From NCBI GenBank assembly GCA_949358305.1, contig OX442314.1, forward strand, positions 33,599,608-33,663,607: a stretch of 64,000 nt of DNA, read 5' to 3'. This document shows, piece by piece, positions 43,577 to 54,835 of this stretch (position 1 is its first letter; each line of letters starts with the position of its first letter). Origin of the DNA: Strigamia acuminata. Its lineage: Eukaryota; Arthropoda; Chilopoda; Geophilomorpha; Linotaeniidae. The notes beneath the pieces were generated by a model. The model made no database searches, was not told the DNA's origin, and saw nothing but the letters and a program-made list of their open reading frames with translations. The position numbers were made by a program, and so were the translations under genes.

Positions 43577-44471
43577 ATGCCGAAAAATAAAGGTTCGTAC
43601 ATTCACCAACCGACCAAAAAACTCAAAAAAATCCCAAAAATCCCAAAAACGGACCGAATAAAGGCCGCGACGTGTGTCTCTCCAAATCTAATGCGACATA
43701 TTTGTTTTGACTAGGAAAGGGAGGCAAAAATCGCAGGAGAGGAAAGAACGAAAACGAGACCGAGAAGCGAGAATTGATTTTCAGAGAAGACGGGCAAGGT
43801 GAGAAACAAACCCAAAATGTGCGATTAAACCTGAAATAACCTCATTTTATGCGCAGAATATGCTCAAGTGACGAAAATGCTGGGCAACGGCCGATTGGAG
43901 GCCATGTGCTTCGATGGCGTCAAACGTCTTTGCCATATTCGAGGGAAACTAAGGAAAAAAGTGTGGATCAACCAAGGTGACATCATTCTCGTCGGTTTGC
44001 GCGATTACCAGGACGCAAAGGCCGACGTGATCCTCAAATACAACGCCGATGAAGCTAGAAATCTTAAATCATACGGCGAAATCCCAGAAACAGGTTGCAA
44101 AAGGCGAAATCACACCCGATGCTGTTTATACGCGGTCGAGAAAAATTTACACGATTTATTTTCATTTAACACTGTTAAATGAGATTTAAAATTTTTATTT
44201 TAAGTTTAAGGAATAATATTTCCGTTAAGTGTAATTTTGTGGGAAATATTTATATTAATAATTAGGGAAAACTCTTTTTTTTTTTTTTTTTTGGAGCGTG
44301 TAAACAGAATTCGGGGTTTTTTTGATTTTAAATTTTCTCACCGTTTTGTTTGCTTGTTTTTCAGCTAAAATCAACGATACGGTTACTTTTGTTGAGGAGG
44401 GATTGGATGATGACATTAAATTTGGAGAATTGAGCGGCGATGAAGATATTGACGAAGTGAGTATGATATAA
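43577..44471 (+). CDS. EIF1A: Translation initiation factor eIF1A, 4 exons
   Basis: Exons are 43577-43592, 43715-43798, 43857-44093 and 44365-44471, joined in phase to 147 aa. The first exon gives MPKNK plus one base, the second continues [20 protein letters not shown]. The OB-fold core follows: [57 protein letters not shown] and [20 protein letters not shown]. The acidic tail reads [17 protein letters not shown]. eIF1A binds the 40S subunit in the cytoplasm and promotes scanning and start-codon selection. Length matches animal eIF1A (about 144-148 aa). The last codons contain GAA-GTGAGT, a perfect splice donor, so the read-through ending VSMI-stop may be replaced by a short extra exon. Confidence 0.95.
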
Positions 44472-44861
44472 TAACACTGCGGCCAACTGCAGGGGAAAAC
44501 GAGCAAGTTGCATTTGTTTACCACTGAAAAATATATCTATATATATCTATACATATATATACGTATAATTTATTGTATGCATATTATTTCTTAAATGATA
44601 AATATCTACACAATAAAAAATCTATGGTTGAATTGGGAAATAACGAGTCATTTGACAAATGTTTACACTAATGTTTGTTATAGGGTTGCACTGAATGTTG
44701 TGGATTCGGCTGAATATCAACATGTTATTCGGCTGAATACATAATAATGATAAAATTAGAATTATTTGCATTCTTAAATGTAAAGTTTTGCCTTTTTAGA
44801 GTAAATACTGATAATTTTAGCTATACAAATTGCATTTTAGAAGACAACTTTACGTTTATAG

Positions 44862-45078
44862 GTCAAAATTGCATTTTTTAGGTTAAAAATTGCATTTTTT
44901 AGGTTAAAAATTGCATTTTTTAGGTTAAAAATTGCATTTTTTAGGTTAAAAATTGCATTTTTTAGGTTAAAAATTGCATTTTTTAGGTTAAAAATTGCAT
45001 TTTTGAGTTTAAAAATTGCATTTTTGAGTTTAAAAATTGCATTTTTGAGTTTAAAAATTGCATTTTTTAACATAAAAT
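44862..45078 (+). repeat. Minisatellite, 21-bp GCATTTTTTAGGTTAAAAATT unit
   Basis: About ten copies head-to-tail, the last three with GAGTTT in place of AGGTT. The 45080-45140 flank decays into similar words. It lies downstream of eIF1A, so it could be in its 3' flank or an intron if eIF1A has another exon. Confidence 0.95.
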
Positions 45079-45890
45079 TGCATTTATTAGATAAAAGTTA
45101 CACTTTTTACGTAAAAATGGCTCTTTTGAACATAAAAGTTGCTCTTTTTTATTATTCGGCATTTTTGGTGCAAACCCTAGTGTTCGTTTTTTGGTAATTA
45201 AACTTGGAAGTACACCTCGTGATTAAAAGTAAATGTCAACGAGATTCTACAAGTGAAGATAGAATTTAATTTGCTCGTTTTGTTGTGTTATTTTGATTTT
45301 GATTTTTTTTTTGTGTTTTGTTTGTTTAATTTTTGTTTATTTTTGCTTTGTTCTTATTCTTATTTTTTTTTCTTTTTTAATTTTGTATTAGATATAGAGA
45401 AGAAGAGTTTTCAACAATTTTTTAAATTCTTTTTTTTTTTTGGTATTAGAACAAATCTTTATTTTTCACATGAAAAACTAATGACGAGATGCTGACGAGG
45501 CATTCTTAATTTTTATTTTCTTTCTTTTGGTTTCCACGTTTTGATCTTTTAAATTCTTGTAAGGTCAATTTACAACACCATATTTGATTGAGTTTCTTCA
45601 GAATTAAATTGAAATAGCTTGTATTGATAATAAAAAAAAAAATTATTTAAGTTGACACATAAATTGCTCCTTTCTAAATCCCAGGTTAACCCAAATAGCT
45701 TTCCACATCTAATCATGGTCCCACCATCATTTTATGCTCCCTGAAATCTGGAAAATTAGGAATAACAGTCTGAATATATCTTTAGAGGAATTCTTGCAAG
45801 TCTCTATGAAGTCCGTGCTCCCGCTGGACCAGTCTATTGGGATTTTATAATTTAAAAATGCCTCTAGACAGCGAAAAACGGTTTTCAGTA
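45079..45890. other. Gene-free T-rich DNA
   Basis: Long TTTTG-type low-complexity sequence around 45280-45450, then anonymous AT-rich sequence. No ORF with recognisable features. Confidence 0.5.
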
Positions 45891-45967
45891 CAGTAGAGTG
45901 TCGTTTATCAGAACTGATTGAGGGACATGGGTGTTCATAAAAATGATTTGTTCGCATAATACCTGTA
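45891..45967 (+). mobile_element. Pogo/Tigger-like terminal inverted-repeat remnant
   Basis: Begins CAGTAGAGTGTCGTTTATCA and continues with GGGACATGGGTGTTCATAA and TTCGCATAAT. This is close to the terminal repeat pattern of pogo/Tigger elements (CAGT, then TTATCCGAAC, then GGGTGTTCGGATAA). A TA precedes it, as expected. No transposase or second end is seen, so it is one end of a decayed element. Confidence 0.55.
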
Positions 45968-46084
45968 GAGAAACCCTGCCACTAATTTTGAGTGATTGAA
46001 AGTTCCGTGGTCAGGGGAGAACCACGTGTCGCTGGACACAACACACGTAAAGTAATGATAAAAGACGCACTGTTTTAGGTTTCT

Positions 46085-46330
46085 TATACTTTATTCAGGT
46101 TGTCTAGGCGTCAGTGCCTCTTAAGAGTGCATTTGACCATGGTGGTCATTGGCTGCATGGTCTGTGAGGTCGATTTTTCTTTCCTCGCCAAACTTAGACG
46201 CTCGGATGTTGGTGGGATAGAGACCCATCACACTGCTCAGGTAAGTCACCATGTTATTGGGAACTTGTGCAGAAGGAAGGTTGTGCAACTGTTCATGTTG
46301 CTGTTCCCGTAAGAACTCCTGTGGGTCACT
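46085..46330. repeat. Dispersed repeat resembling the 55.4 and 56.2 kb copies
   Basis: Shares a GGTTGTCTAGGCGTCAGTGCC-like block with TGTCCAGGCGTCGGAGCC at 55470 and TGTCTAGGGG at 56268, and the CACCATGTTA(C/T)T motif further on. Probably a third, more diverged member of that family. Confidence 0.45.
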
Positions 46331-46439
46331 TGAGCCACAATGGCACTACCTGTTGCCCATGTCCATGGGCATATCCGGAACTGCAACTCCATCTGGTCGT
46401 AGGAAGCTGCAGTAGGGCTGCATGATGTACAGTAGGCGT

Positions 46440-46535
46440 GTACGGCGAATTATTTTGCGCGAGTGCGGTACGGTATTCACCAAATACCGCAATTAATGGG
46501 TATATCGCAATACCGCATCAATACCGCAATTAAAA
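46440..46535. repeat. GGTATT/AATACCG palindromic repeat, second copy
   Basis: Contains GCGGTACGGTATTCACCAAA and TATCGCAATACCGCATCAAT, like the element at 16262-16355. MITE-like, ends undefined. Confidence 0.55.
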
Positions 46536-46693
46536 AAAACTATAAAAACCAACACATTTGTGATGACTGACAACGCGATGTTCGGTAAAATAGAACAAAA
46601 ATTTTAATGCTAATAATTTACAACTATAACAAAAGAGAAACTAAACACAGTATGGAGTAGAATTTATCAATTTCTTGCATTTCAATACTCCAG

Positions 46694-48941
46694 TCACTTA
46701 TACACATTGTCGTAGTTTTGCGCACAAATACGTTTATCTTCTTGTGTCGTGATGGGACCTCGTCATTCTTCTTTAAAGACAAAATTTCAATAAGAAACCT
46801 ACTACTTTCCACTAAAATACTTACTGCACTTTCCAGAATCATCTTGTTTCGTCACCCATTTCTTATCCTTTGAACATTCGACGACCTTAGCAAGCACTTT
46901 CATTTCTGTATCACAATAATAATGAATAACCGTTCCGACTCCCCATGATAAGCCATTCCAGTCCCGATGTAAGGCTCCAGAGGCTGGTGGGTCACTCCCT
47001 AAACAACCCGTCGGCTCTGTACCAGTCAAAAATGGATTAACATTAAATTCGTACTGCCCCGTAAGGCTACACGCATTTAGGGACAACAACGAAGAATAAA
47101 TAATAGTGTGCAACTAATTTAATTAATTGATGTGACAGTTGTCCGTAAATGTGTAAGGCCTTACACGACAAGGGTTTATTTTTCCTTATGCATCGAAGGG
47201 TTAAATGGAAACTTACCATGAAGCTTTTCCTTAATTATTCGTCTTCCTTTTTCGTCAAGTCCGCAGACGTGGAACTTCCTAAATCGTTCCGTCCACTGTC
47301 CGTTACCTTTACATTTGACTTCAGTTGCAACAGGTTGGTCTTTTTGGTCACTGCACGTATAGCGCACCACTGTGCCACGAGTACGTGTACGCCCGTCCCA
47401 ATGTGAGCGTAGCAGTTCGTAGGTAGGTGGATCCGTGGAGCAAGTTTTTTTATCAGTCCCGAATAAGCGGCTAAGACCTTTAACAAGAAATTCAATTCAA
47501 ATTAATGGATTTTAGCTTTGAAAGAAAAAATGCATAACAATATCTCGTGCACTGGCGTATCGACTGATCTTTGCACAAATGGATCCCCGTGAAAGAGTTT
47601 GAGAAAGTTTTCGAAAACTTTGAGATAATTTGAGAAAAATTTGAGAAAAATTTGAGAAAAATTTGAGAAAATACGCGAAAAATTTGAGAAAATACGCGAA
47701 AAATTTGAGAAAAATTTGAAAAAAATTTGAGAAAAATTTGAGAAAAATTTGAAAAAAATTTGAAAAAAATTTGAGAAAAATTTGAGAAAAATTTGAGAAA
47801 AATTTGAGAAAATATGCGAAAAATTTGAGAAAATACGCGAAAAAATTGAGAAAAGTTTGAGAAAAGTTTGAGAAAAATTTGAGAAAAATTTGAGAAAAAT
47901 TTGAGAAAAATTTGAAAAAAATTTGAGCAAAATTTGAAAAAAATTTGAGCAAAATTTGAAAAAAATTTGAGAAAACTTTGAAAAAAATTTGAGAAAAATT
48001 TGAGAAAACTTTGAGAAAACTTTGAGAAAATTTGCGAAAACTGCGAAAACTGGCCTGATTTCTGGGCCAATGGGAGAGCAACAGAAATGCCGTCCTTAGT
48101 CGCTTGTTGTGGACCTGGCAGCGGAAAGAGATGTTTAAATAATTGGTTTTGTGAAATTTTGAGTTTTCCAAATAAGGATGTTTTTTTTTAAAAGAAAAAA
48201 AAATTTGTCGGATTGGTTAAAATTTAGCAGAAAATTTTCAAATTTTCCAAATTTAGCAAAAAATATGTCAATATTTAGCCAAATTTTGTCAAAATTTTCA
48301 AAATACATCAACATTTTGTATAATTTTTTTAAATTATATCAAAATTTTCGAATTTTCTCAGTTTTCGCAAACCACCCGTGTGTTTTGAAGCCATTTTATG
48401 CGCAACAATGGAATGCTACAGACTGCTGACATTGTTCCAATTCGAATCCAAACGTGAATCGAGTTGTGGGAACTCGATTGACGAACGGGAGTTTAGTGTT
48501 CACACCAATCATGGATCTAGATCGGCAGCTTTGGATGAGATCCAAAAGCTTGGTGTGAACATGGTGTTTAGTCGCTTCTGATCCACATCCTCAGCTCCTA
48601 CGCCACTACACACATTCAACACATTCAACCCATACATTCTTCTATACTTTCGTCTTCTTGTCTACTCAACGTCATCACAGAAATCATGACAATAAGTGAA
48701 ATGACCAGAAGTATCCCGACAATACCTGCAATCGCTACGATAAACTTCTCACTGTTCTCCGTAAACACAAATTAATTCATTTCTTCACCGACTTCAAATT
48801 CACTCACTCTGTCACAAGCTGTCGCGCCCATGAAACAGTAGGTTTCTCCGACCGATTTTTCTTCGGAGCCTCTCCGGACTTAGGCGATCCTGGGCCAGGC
48901 GATTCCGGAAGAGTTTGTTTCGACTTCACAGCAGCAGCCAT
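46694..48941 (-). CDS. Type II membrane protein with two sushi/CCP domains
   Basis: Reconstructed exons are 48941-48808, 48751-48648, 47477-47217, 47016-46825 and, less surely, 46758-46694, about 251 aa. Residues 1-44 are a cytoplasmic tail rich in Pro, Lys and Ser (PESPGPGSPKSGEAPKKN). Exon 2 gives one transmembrane span (FIVAIAGIVGILLVISLIVM) with no signal peptide, so a type II topology is predicted. Exons 3 and 4 each encode one CCP module with four Cys, a DPP turn and a conserved Trp-Asn/Asp-Gly (CSTDPPTYEL, HWDGR; CLGSDPPAS, DWNG). The introns flanking the CCP exons are in phase 1, the usual CCP arrangement. Intron 2 holds a long minisatellite. The neighbour at 49161 on the other strand has the same TM-plus-CCP plan. 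A role as a cell-surface recognition or complement-like protein is inference. The terminal exon needs transcript support. Confidence 0.75.
47590..48050 (+). repeat. Intronic minisatellite, ~11-12-bp GAGAAAAATTT unit
   Basis: About 40 units of GAGAAAAATTT with variants (GAAAAAAATTT, GAGAAAATACGCGAAAAATTT, GAGCAAAATTT) in intron 2 of the minus-strand CCP gene. The plus strand is strongly A-rich, so minus-strand frames are open and rich in Phe, Ser, Gln and Asn. These are not genes. Confidence 0.95.
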
Positions 48942-49160
48942 TGCTTCCAACGTCTATCGACGAGAACAACACGAATTCGAATGCTCGCGGACCACGTCTG
49001 GCATTGTTGGTTCCATCACGCGTGACGTATGTTCTTTCACGTTTTTTAATTTTCGCAATGAGATCGACTTCGAATGGCAGATAAATACTAATTTTCACGT
49101 TCGTATTTTTCTCTCGAATTGTCGAAACGATATTTAATTTTCTTTGTTTTTTCGTTTAGA
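48942..49160. promoter_or_regulatory. Short shared intergenic region, divergent CCP genes
   Basis: Only 219 bp separate the start codons of the two CCP-family genes, so they probably share a bidirectional promoter. No TATA box stands out. The plus-strand start is preceded directly by CGTTTAG-A-ATG, which looks like a splice acceptor, so an upstream 5' UTR exon is possible and would place its promoter elsewhere. Confidence 0.45.
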
Positions 49161-52100
49161 ATGAACAAGAATCAAGAGCGGTCGATTTTCTTTGCAATTC
49201 TTTGTTGCTGTTGCCTTACAGTCATAGTTATCCTACTAATCTCCATTCCCGCCGGATATTACATATATGAAAGTAAGAAATCGTGCGAATAAAAGTGACA
49301 TTTCGATGTAAATATATTTTGAAACAGCGTACTTCATATGCATGGGAGAGCCGCCCGCCACGCCAGGCCTGTTGTCGGATTGGGATGGATACAAACGTTA
49401 CTCCGGACTTGTTGTCAAGTATCGATGCAATTTGGAGAATCACCACGAAGTGGTACAGATTGTCGATTGTGTTGGTGGAGAGTGGAAGATTGTCATGAAG
49501 AAATCGGGTCTGTGTGCAGCAAGTCCACATGCAGGTGAAATACAGAACGTCTTACGATAAACGTTTAGTGCTTTCAAGGTTTTGGGTTTACGAGTGGTTG
49601 TTGGTAACAAGATTAAGTTGTATTGATGAAAATTAAAACTTATCGAGTCCATATACAAGATAAAAATATCTAGAAGCAGTCGGCATTAACCATTTTGAAT
49701 GAATTGACCATTTTTAAATATGACTGCGTGTGGTTTGCGGTTGTTTTAATGTTTTCGTTTACACAAAAATTAAAAACCGGAACTTTGATTGCACCTATTG
49801 TAATGTAATATGAGAAATAAATTATTTTTGTTTTGTTTTCAAGCTAATCCGTTAACCTGCCAAGACGATCCGCCACAATTTCCCGGTATGACCCGAATCT
49901 GGGATGGATATTCGCGAGCAATCGGTTCGTCCGTTGAATACCGATGCAAAAAGGACCCGGAACAAGACCGTGCTGTCATTATGGTGTGCACGGAGTTCGT
50001 TTGGAAGACCACCTACAAGAAAGACGAATCGTGCGAACACTGTAAGTTGTCGCTATTTGAAAAAGTTTGCCGCGAAAATTGAAATAGTCGCTGCGATTTC
50101 CAGTGTTGCAAATCCGACGCTGCACCAGCGAGCCGTGGCAATCGCCCGAGCGCCTGCCCAGTGATTGGGACAACAAAACTCGCGACGTGGGAACACAAAT
50201 CCGTATCTTTTGCAACAATGCGCCTCATTCGCCGGTCATGCGCACTGTGATGTGTTCCAGAGACTACCACTGGCACTTGCTTACAGACACAAAAGAAAAC
50301 TGCCGTTTGTTGATGATTGTTGTACGATTTTAAATTTTTAAATTTATTTTTATTTTTGATGTAAACTAGTGTGTGGACAACCGATTTACTATCCGCTACC
50401 GATCCAGTACGATTGGGATAGAAAAACTTTGGCTACGGGACTTGAAGTGAATTATTGGTGCTCAACGAATATGGAAAAAGTTATTTTCATGTCAATCAAA
50501 TGCTCGTCAAGTGCAAGTTGGATTGTCACAAAAAGTGGAACATGCAGTAAGTAATATTGTCTGGTTTGATTGAACAGCAAAAGTACAAGCTTTGGACGAC
50601 CTTAATGTGTTTTTGTTGTTATTTTCAGCGTATTTGATCGATCGACCCATGAATTTTACGGATGCCAACAACTATTGCTCAAATATGGATAGTACAATGA
50701 CAATACCCAACAATGAAACCGAATTGGAGGGCTTAAAAACAATGTTGAAAGAAGAAAAAACATTCGATTCGGCTTGCAACCACAAGGCTTTTGTTGGTAA
50801 GTGCAGATCTTGGAGTTTTGGCTCAGTAGGGATGCCCAAAAATATATTTTACAAATTAATAGCACGCAAAAATGTATTTTTGAGCTATGTGGGTATGCTG
50901 AAGATAATTATTTATTTTTTTATTTCAAGGTATTCGAGAAAACCCATCAATGCAATGGGTGGTCGACAGAGAACACGAACCGACACATTATGTAAGTGCC
51001 TACTCGTCCATGTGGCATACGCTGGACGAGGGCCGCGAACACTGTGCTGCAATGCAGCGAAGCGTCCATTGGGAATTGAATAATGTTTTATGCAATGGTG
51101 GAATACGCTATTGCTCTATTTGCGAAGTTAATGGTAATTTTAATGAAATTTAATTTTTTTTTAATAATTTTGACGAAATTTATAATTTCTAAAATAATTT
51201 TAATGGATTTTTTAATTTTTTTAAAATAATTTTAATGAATTTTTTAATTTTTTTAAAATAATTTTAATGAAATTTATAATTTTTATAATTTTTATGATTT
51301 TAAATATTTTTTTCAGACACCAATAAGCACCCGATGCGTGTGTGTTTACCGTCTCAGAAAACGTGCTTTTTGGCAGTTTCTGGTAGTAAAGGAGATTACG
51401 CATTTCATAAGAAATTTTGTGAGAACATTGGAGGACACGTGGCTGCTCCGGTGAGTCGAAACATATTGGACGAAGTGGTCAAGGCGGTGAAAATGAACGT
51501 GACGTATGAAAACGCGTGCGATTTCTCTTATGTTGGTAGGATGAATTGATTTGGATGTGTTGCACATTTGGGTTTTTGATTATTTTTTGTTTTGTTTTGA
51601 AAACAGCGTTGATAAGCAAGAAACGTTACTACGAGACGGTTGAAGGGACAGAAGTTAGTTTTCAACCTTTTGAACACGACCGTGTTAGAAGCATGGCTCG
51701 ACATTGCGCTGTAATACACGAGAAAAACCAGTATAAGTATGTGGATGAACATTGCCAGTTGAACACTTGCTTCATGTGTACAATAAGCGGTCAGTATGAA
51801 ATGTAAACACTTGCAATAAAATCTAGGTTTTACAATCTAGGTTTGTGCTTAAAGTTGCAAAAATATTCATTTTACTTGCATAAATGATCTGATGTGCAGA
51901 AAATTCAGGTTTATTTGCAAATGTGTACTTTTATATACAAAATGCACTATTTATCAGCAAAATGCACTATTTATCTGCAAAATGCACTATTTATTTGCAA
52001 AAATGCACTATTTATCTGCAAAACTGTAGCTTTCAAGTGCAAAAATGCACTTTTATGTAAAAAATGCAGTTTTATGTAAAAAAAAATGTAGTTTTAAGTG

Positions 52101-53005
52101 AAAAATGAAGTTTTATGTGCAAAAATGCAGTTTTATGTGCAGAAATGCAGTTTTATGTGCAGAAATGCAGTTTTATGTGCAGAAATGCAGTTTTATGTGC
52201 AATTATCCACTTTAAAATAAATAAATACGCTTTTATGTGCAATCATGCACTTTTATCTACAAAAATGCTCTCTATTCTGCAAATATCCACTTTTAATCTG
52301 CAAAACTCCACTTTTAATCTGCACAAATTCACTTTAATCTGCAAAATCCATTTTTTTATCTGAATAATTGTATTTTATAACTACAAAAATGTACCGCAAA
52401 AATGTAAATTTCATGTGCAACAAATGAATGTTTTTTTTCCTGCAATATGTTCTCCAGTTGGTTGGAAAAAATACATACTTAAAAAAACACGTTTCAGGTC
52501 CACCACTTGGAACCGTAATAAAAGGTCACGTAAATAAATTGAAAGATTCTGGACTGGACGTGAAACTGCAAGCGAGACACATGCAGTCATCGGTTGGATG
52601 CAAACAAGATTGGATCTCCGACGGCTTTGGTTGTTTCCTATTCAACAGCACTCAAGTCACTGAGCGAGTAGCAAGAGCAACATGCCGCCATCACTTCGCG
52701 GATTTAGCATCGCTGAGCATACCAATTGACCGACAATTTATCTCTCACCACTTGATCCGCCATTTTTCCGGCACGGACAATTTGTTGTGGCATGTCGAGA
52801 TGAGTGGAGACTTAGAGGATGCAGAGGACTTAGCGATGTAATTATTTTTAAAATATTTTTTATTAAAAAAAAATAAATATGTTGTTTTGTGTATTGCAGG
52901 GAAGTCGACTTCGATGCCAATTGCACTGTTGTTCATCTTCTGCCACAATTTGGTTGGAGTTTTATGGATTGCACTACAAAAGCGGCATTTATTTGCCACG
53001 ATTGA
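49161..53005 (+). CDS. Type II membrane receptor: 4 sushi/CCP + 3 C-type-lectin-like domains
   Basis: Eleven exons: 49161-49272, 49328-49534, 49844-50041, 50104-50304, 50370-50546, 50629-50796, 50930-51133, 51317-51535, 51607-51789, 52498-52837 and 52900-53005. Frame is kept at every join; 704 aa. Residues 1-9 are cytoplasmic and about 10-37 form a Cys-rich transmembrane anchor (FAILCCCCLTVIVILLISI). Exons 2-5 each encode one CCP module (W-D-G or W-D-x core and four Cys). Exon pairs 6-7, 8-9 and 10-11 each encode one C-type-lectin-like domain (FTDANNYCSNMDS to RYCSICEV; KFCENIGGHV to TCFMCTIS; DGFGCFLFNSTQ to TKAAFICHD). The first nine introns are phase 1 and the last, inside the third CTLD, is phase 2. 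Canonical EPN/QPD and WND calcium-sugar motifs are not evident, so ligand binding may be non-classical. Extracellular recognition, possibly immune, is inferred. Confidence 0.88.
51895..52345 (+). repeat. Intronic TGCA-rich minisatellites
   Basis: In intron 9 of the CCP/CTLD gene: units such as AAATGCACTATTTATCTGC (51950-52020), then AGAAATGCAGTTTTATGTGC (52110-52200, at least four near-perfect copies), then CTGCAAAACTCCACTTTTAAT-type words. The TGCA core plus a T or A run recurs across all of them. Confidence 0.9.
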
Positions 53006-53876
53006 AATTTTGTGTGTGGGATTTTGAGTTCTTTAAATTGAGTATGAAACTGTTAAAATTTGTAGTCGACAAAAAAATATAATAAATAAAAAGTTAGAAA
53101 GCTCTGCATTGTATTAATACAAAAAAAATAATTCCAATCAAATTAATAAATTATAAACAATATTTTATTTTATTGTTTCGTTGCCCAATTTATTTGAAAC
53201 AAACCTTAATGCAGAACAGAAGTCTAGACGTGATTTAAAATTCCACAAGCTTTGCAAAAATATTTAATTTTGGTTTCTCAGTATCAATTGTTTTTCTTTC
53301 TCGAAATGAAAATAAATAATTAAGCAAAATTCATCGGAAATTTCTTCGCCAATCCCTGCTGCAAGAGATTATGTTACAGAGAGCCAGTCAAGGTTGAAAA
53401 TGATTATTCATTCCTGCTGCAAGAGATTTTGTTACATGGAGCCAGCCAAGGTGTAGAGTTGCAAGCCATGTTCCCGGCATTCACTCCGCACTAGCTCTTT
53501 AGCCGCTCACTTGCTCACAGCTTGTTCGTCCTCGTCCTCGTTCTCTCGTTTGAAATCGTATTCACGTCGTGTTCTTTAGCTGGATATTTACTTCGTCGTG
53601 TTGGTGAGCTATTAGTTTGTTGAAATTTACGTAATTTTTAATTTATCTTTTGATATTTACTAATGAATTTCTGTATTTATCAGGCGTGGTCGTTTTTTGC
53701 CAACATGGCGTCGTCTTTGTTGTTTGTCTCGTTCGTGCTTACCTCAGATTTTTCCAAGGATTTTACGATTCAATTGTGCTCGGTTGGTGGTTTTTACTTT
53801 ATTTGACAAATTAATTCTTTAAGACTAATTGTTTCACCTTTTTTTTTTTTCTCTCTATCCATCAATCACTTAAGTG
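53006..53876. other. No gene; short tandem duplication
   Basis: CTGCTGCAAGAGATT(A/T)TGTTACA and AGAGCCAG/TGGAGCCAGCCAAGG occur twice at 53355-53455, a ~65-bp direct duplication. 53500-53780 has a 5'-UTR or LTR-like look with CG-rich words, but no ORF is supported. Confidence 0.5.
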
Positions 53877-53934
53877 GAAACTCGAAATTTGATATCGCGA
53901 CCAAATTTAGTCGCGATATCAAATTTCGAGTTTC
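53877..53934. repeat. Perfect inverted repeat, 25-bp arms, 8-base loop
   Basis: The left arm 53877-53901 (GAAACTCGAAATTTGATATC and five more bases) is exactly complementary to the right arm 53910-53934, around the loop CAAATTTA. No other repeat or gene explains it. It could be a cruciform-forming sequence, a foldback element or a hairpin RNA. Confidence 0.97.
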
Positions 53935-54465
53935 TATTTTTTAAAATGATTTTTTTTAATGATTTTTTTGAAACTGATTTTTTTTGTTATTAATTTTATT
54001 TTGTTTTTTCTATTTCAGGTGCTGCGATGCCTGCCATTCACCGCATTCCACCCTATTCTGTAACGACACAACTGAGCATTCACTATCGGTTGCTAAACTA
54101 GCACGATTTCGCTTGTTTAACGGGGGGAGAAAAATATCCATGTCCCAGCCTTCTCGTGGCCTCCCCTGGGTACACTGCAGGAAACTGCAGTGGAGCCAAT
54201 GGGACCTCTGGTTTTCTGTGATTTTCACTAATTCTTGTCACGTCTTATCCACTGTCCTACACTTTTTTCTTGTTTTGAAGTTGGCAAAGCAGAATTGTGA
54301 CAATTTCATTTTTCTTCTCGGTTTTGTTATTCCGAATGCAATTAGACAACGGAGTCTTGGTTTTTGTCCAATTCAATGTTAGTTGAGGTTGTACTTAATT
54401 GTATTCTTTTGAAAAGTGAATATTGCAAGGCTGCATTCTAGTTTTATGTTTGTAGCAATACCAAC

Positions 54466-54690
54466 AGAATACCATGCAGTTAATATTGGTATTGTAAGCC
54501 TGCACCAATTTAGGAGTGTGGCATTTACCAAAACAGAAAACTGTACAGATAATATTGGCATTGTAAGCCTGCACCAATTTAGGAGTGTGGCATTTACCAA
54601 AACAGAAAACTGTACAGATAATATTGGTACTGTAAGCCTGCACCAATTTAGGAGTGTGGCATTTACCAAAAACAGAAAACTGTACAGATA
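54466..54690 (+). repeat. Tandem repeat, ~70-bp unit, three copies
   Basis: Units read ATTGGTATTGTAAGCCTGCA, CCAATTTAGGAGTGTGGCAT, TTACCAAAACAGAAAACTG and TACAGATAAT. Copies are nearly identical (one base of A-run variation). The array abuts the truncated end of the gypsy integrase relic at about 54715. Confidence 0.93.
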
Positions 54691-54714
54691 AGATATGATA
54701 ACTTAGGTACTATA

Positions 54715-54835
54715 GGCCTAGCTAAGCCCTGATGGCCCTCACGCAGCTTGTCAATGATCTGCTTTCTCAGCCTGGTCGGGATGAAAATCCTATCGTCCTT
54801 CAAAATTAGTTCCTTGCACATGGTCAAGTTACCCC
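54715..54835 (-). pseudogene. Ty3/gypsy integrase N-terminal fragment
   Basis: The minus frame reads KELILKDDRIFIPTRLRKQI then IDKLREGHQGL, the conserved lead-in to the HHCC zinc finger of gypsy integrases. The fragment stops at the first His region, and the catalytic core is missing where the 70-bp tandem repeat starts. It belongs to the same minus-strand relic as the RT and protease pieces further right. Confidence 0.85.

Noticed and set aside
47492-48171. Phe/Ser/Gln/Asn-rich minus-strand ORFs up to 219 aa
   Set aside because: Products of the intronic GAGAAAAATTT minisatellite.
54416-54691. 91-aa plus-strand ORF with repeats and minus-strand partners
   Set aside because: Made by the three-copy ~70-bp tandem repeat.
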